A stretch of 27,603 nucleotides of DNA, taken from NCBI GenBank assembly GCA_964349045.1, contig CAYGFI010000048.1:1-27603 (forward strand). Direction: 5' to 3'. The notes under the pieces were generated by a model. The model did no database searches and was not told the DNA's origin. It worked only from the letters and a program-made list of their open reading frames with translations. The DNA comes from JACJXF01 sp964349045. Lineage in GTDB: Bacteria > Bacteroidota > Bacteroidia > Bacteroidales > GCA-2748055. The translations under genes and the position numbers were made by a program. Below, in pieces: positions 25,776 through 27,603 of this stretch. Within the stretch, counting starts at the first letter, position 1. Every line of letters begins with the position of its first letter.

Positions 25776-25800
25776 TAATAATATGATATTCATATTATTA
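25776..25800. promoter_or_regulatory. AT-rich inverted repeat (11-bp arms, 3-nt centre)
   Basis: TAATAATATGA and its exact complement flank the centre TAT. It lies 117 nt upstream of the ATP-grasp gene in the 320-nt non-coding stretch 25597-25916. Its size and symmetry fit a binding site for a dimeric regulator or recombinase, but AT-rich sequence makes chance symmetry easier. The rest of this stretch, other than the tRNA terminator and the second palindrome, shows no gene. Confidence 0.45.
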
Positions 25801-25860
25801 TCTTTTTCTGAAACACATTTATTCCTAATTAATGGTTTATTGTTTAAGGATTGTCGTACT

Positions 25861-25890
25861 TTTAATATATGTTATATAACATATATTAAA
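25861..25890. promoter_or_regulatory. Perfect 30-bp AT palindrome upstream of the ATP-grasp gene
   Basis: Both 15-nt halves (TTTAATATATGTTAT and its complement) match exactly with no spacer. It ends 26 nt before the ATG at 25917, in the position expected for an operator or a hairpin in the 5' leader. A TAACTTTA at 25897-25904 is one base off a -7 box. The symmetry is seen; operator function is inferred. Confidence 0.55.
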
Positions 25891-25916
25891 CTCAGTTAAC
25901 TTTACTCAATAAAACC

Positions 25917-27056
25917 ATGACCCTTCTAATTTTAAATGCAGCTGAAAAGAGCTATGCCACCCAAAGCATTATTCACGCTGGTGAAAAGCGTGGTCACAAG
26001 ATGATGGTGCTTGACCCTGAGTACTTTAGTCCACTTGTATCAAATATAGAAAACGGTTATGATCGTGTGTATGACCTGCTACCAAAGACAGCAACAAGAA
26101 TTGCTATAAAACAAATAGATGCGATCATACCACGAATCGCGAATAACGTCATTTATAATTCGTATGTACTTGAGCATTTGACGGAAAACCTTGGAATCTA
26201 TTCAACTCAATCAGGGGCAGGAATACGAGCAGCGGCAAACAAATGGCACACTACCCAAACAGTCAGCCGATACGGGATCAAAACCCCCAAGACCATCTAT
26301 TTGAAAAATGCAAGCAATCTCGATTTTCTAATTGAAAAACTTGACTCATGGCCCATAGTATTGAAGTATGTATATGGCAGTCAGGGAGTCGGAGTTGTAC
26401 TTCTCAATGATCGAAAATCTGCAATTTCAACATGCGAAGCCTTGTTAAAAAACAAAGCAGATATTATTCTCCAGGAGTATATCGAATCAAAGGGTTCTGA
26501 CATCCGGGCTATTGTTGTAGGCGATAAGGTTGTTACAGCATATAGACGGACAGCACCAAAGGGAGAATTTCGTTCGAATCTTAGCCTTGGAGGTACAGGA
26601 GAGCTTGTTCAGCTTTCCATGGACGATCAGATTATATGCATAAAAGCATCAAAAGCTATTGGACTTGAAGTCTCTGGAGTTGACCTAATTAAAGACTCCA
26701 AAGGCACAACCTTTTTAGTAGAAATTAATTCTAATTTTGGTATAAAAGGCCAGAAAATTACTGGCATTGACTTTGGCGAACAAATGATTGAATATATCGA
26801 AAAACGTGAGGTTTACGGAAGTACTGCACCCGCCAAATCGCCTGATCTCTTCTTTGAGCAGCTCAGGAATCAAAACAGATCTTTGCACCAGCAATTGCAG
26901 TTTTTTACAGAAAACCGGAGCATCCAACAAATTTATGATTCAACAAACGGAAAGGAAATTCACTATGTTGATGTTAACGGAAAACCAAATCTACGTAGCA
27001 TCAAAAGTAAACATGACCTGTACAGAATAATTTTTGACACATTTAAAATCAACTAA
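25917..27056 (+). CDS. RimK-like ATP-grasp ligase with a C-terminal extension
   Basis: 379 residues, cytoplasmic. Residues about 1-295 follow RimK-type alpha-L-glutamate/peptide ligases: RIANNVIYNSYVLEHLTENLGI (73-94), KWHTTQTVSRYGIKTPKT, the glycine-rich loop PIVLKYVYGSQGVGVVL (146-162), ILQEYIESKGSDIRAIVVGDKVV (184-206), GEFRSNLSLGGT and VSGVDLIK...FLVEINSNFG with Mg ligands Asp256, Glu269 and Asn271. RimK joins glutamate to a C-terminal carboxylate of a protein or small molecule. The last about 80 residues (300-379) are extra and of unknown function, rich in Gln/Asn at first and then with a DVNGKPNLRSI segment. The acceptor is not known. Two palindromes precede it, and a small membrane peptide gene follows one base after its stop codon. 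Confidence 0.85.
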   Translation: MTLLILNAAEKSYATQSIIHAGEKRGHKMMVLDPEYFSPLVSNIENGYDRVYDLLPKTATRIAIKQIDAIIPRIANNVIYNSYVLEHLTENLGIYSTQSGAGIRAAANKWHTTQTVSRYGIKTPKTIYLKNASNLDFLIEKLDSWPIVLKYVYGSQGVGVVLLNDRKSAISTCEALLKNKADIILQEYIESKGSDIRAIVVGDKVVTAYRRTAPKGEFRSNLSLGGTGELVQLSMDDQIICIKASKAIGLEVSGVDLIKDSKGTTFLVEINSNFGIKGQKITGIDFGEQMIEYIEKREVYGSTAPAKSPDLFFEQLRNQNRSLHQQLQFFTENRSIQQIYDSTNGKEIHYVDVNGKPNLRSIKSKHDLYRIIFDTFKIN

Positions 27057-27057
27057 T

Positions 27058-27219
27058 ATGGAAGCAATTTATGCAAGTTATTCATCGGTACCAGAAACGA
27101 GGAACCCAATAAAGGTCGTTTTAGTTGTATCCCTAACAGCATTCCTTGTGGGTTTTTTCCTATGGAAGTACAATCAAAAACTAAATAAATCGAAAAATGA
27201 AGATAGCAATCTACGTTAG
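27058..27219 (+). CDS. 53-residue single-helix membrane peptide
   Basis: Starts at ATG 27058, one base after the TAA of the ATP-grasp gene, so the two are probably translated together; a longer in-frame start at 27034 would overlap that gene. A polar N-terminus (about 18 residues, AIYASYSSVPETRNP) is followed by one membrane helix (about 19-38, VVLVVSLTAFLVGFFLW) and a basic/polar tail. No family recognised. It could be a membrane partner or even a modification target of the ligase, but no typical precursor-peptide repeat is seen. The last 23 nt overlap the recombinase gene. Confidence 0.5.
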   Translation: MEAIYASYSSVPETRNPIKVVLVVSLTAFLVGFFLWKYNQKLNKSKNEDSNLR

Positions 27220-27571
27220 AGTTTCGACACAAGAACAGACAGTTGAGAATCAAGTGTTGCGTCTGACTGAGTATGCGCAATTAAAAGGATGGGAGTTTGA
27301 AGTTTATTCTGAAGTTATGAGTTCTCGAAAAACAAGACCCGTAAAACAGGCTCTATTGGCAAAACTTCGCCAAAAGCAATATGATGCCGTTCTAGTTTAT
27401 AAGTTAGACAGATGGGCTCGTTCATCAACCGAACTAATATTGGATACAAAAGAGCTAATTGACAAAGGGATTGGATTTATCAGTTTGTCAGACAATATTG
27501 ACTTCCATACTGCTGCGGGTAAACTTCATTTCCAGATATTATCAGCCTTTTTTAACGAGGTTCTAAACTGA
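27197..27571 (+). CDS. Serine recombinase (resolvase/invertase family), truncated after the catalytic domain
   Basis: The N-terminal catalytic domain is complete: Arg8 and nucleophile Ser10 in IYVRVSTQEQ, and Asp71, Arg72 and Arg75 in YKLDRWARSS. It then reaches GKLHFQILSAF, which in this family continues as a long helix with a FER motif and then the HTH DNA-binding domain. Here the reading frame turns into an unrelated FNEVLN and stops at 124 residues (intact small resolvases have about 180-200). The DNA-binding part is therefore missing, so independent activity is unlikely. An insertion or deletion near 27551 is the simplest cause. The ATG lies inside the 3' end of the membrane peptide gene. 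Confidence 0.8.
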   Translation: MKIAIYVRVSTQEQTVENQVLRLTEYAQLKGWEFEVYSEVMSSRKTRPVKQALLAKLRQKQYDAVLVYKLDRWARSSTELILDTKELIDKGIGFISLSDNIDFHTAAGKLHFQILSAFFNEVLN

Positions 27572-27603
27572 TACCACCCACCGGTAAAAAACGGTACCAC
27601 TTG
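27551..27603. mobile_element. Possible end of an inserted mobile element (window edge)
   Basis: The resolvase similarity ends at about 27550, and the following 53 nt carry a spaced repeat ATACCACCC (27571-27579) and GTACCACTT (27594-27602), 23 nt apart. Repeated short words near a terminus are typical of transposase-binding sites, for example in IS21-type elements. The element body would lie outside the window, so this is a weak inference from the abrupt break. Confidence 0.3.

Overview
The window looks like part of a Bacteroidota chromosome. The evidence is a SusC/SusD pair, a one-piece hybrid two-component regulator (HTCS), type IX secretion (T9SS) tails, an ECF sigma/FecR pair, TAnnTTTG-type promoter boxes, and little or no Shine-Dalgarno sequence before genes. 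I cannot name a genus. The main locus (about 1 to 25,200) is a polysaccharide utilisation locus (PUL). The right end (about 25,300 to 27,603) is a more AT-rich accessory stretch behind a tRNA-Cys gene.

PUL layout. An HTCS gene (100-4260, + strand) converges on a long minus-strand gene series that reads from right to left. The series runs: ECF sigma factor (25192-24605), FecR anti-sigma (24525-23515), SusC with an N-terminal STN domain (23469-20056), SusD (20031-18451), a GH43-like lipoprotein that has lost its catalytic residues (18410-17310), an intact GH43 arabinanase-like enzyme (17243-16155) and an FG-GAP/T9SS-tail protein (16121-14190). After a perfect 36-bp palindrome come a frameshifted clan GH-A lipoprotein (14064-12963), a URO-D-fold protein (12950-11814), an NCS1-type transporter (11802-10414), a 68-residue two-helix membrane protein (10417-10211), a small T9SS-tail protein (10214-9549), a GH93-like six-bladed propeller enzyme (9552-7567), a GH172/DUF2961 enzyme (7548-6400) and an all-alpha glycosidase-like lipoprotein (6382-4340). 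Four consecutive genes, from the transporter to the GH93-like enzyme, are joined by ATGA stop/start overlaps.

How the genes may work together. GH43 of the endo-arabinanase type, GH93 and GH172 all point to furanose polymers, most simply alpha-1,5-L-arabinan or a related arabinofuranose-containing glycan. The surface binding parts would be SusC, SusD and the dead GH43. The enzymes would shorten and trim the glycan. The HTCS would sense a released oligosaccharide, while STN-SusC, FecR and the sigma factor would add a second control loop. The transporter, small membrane protein and URO-D-like protein are unusual passengers and suggest uptake and modification of a released non-standard component.

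Right end. tRNA-Cys(GCA) at 25526-25596 is preceded by two 42-nt elements. Each begins with a near copy of the first 15 nt of the tRNA and continues into a palindromic hairpin, and a promoter-like pair lies upstream of both. Beyond the tRNA are two AT-rich perfect inverted repeats, a RimK-like ATP-grasp ligase with a C-terminal extension, a 53-residue single-helix membrane peptide, and a serine recombinase that is cut off after its catalytic domain close to the window edge.
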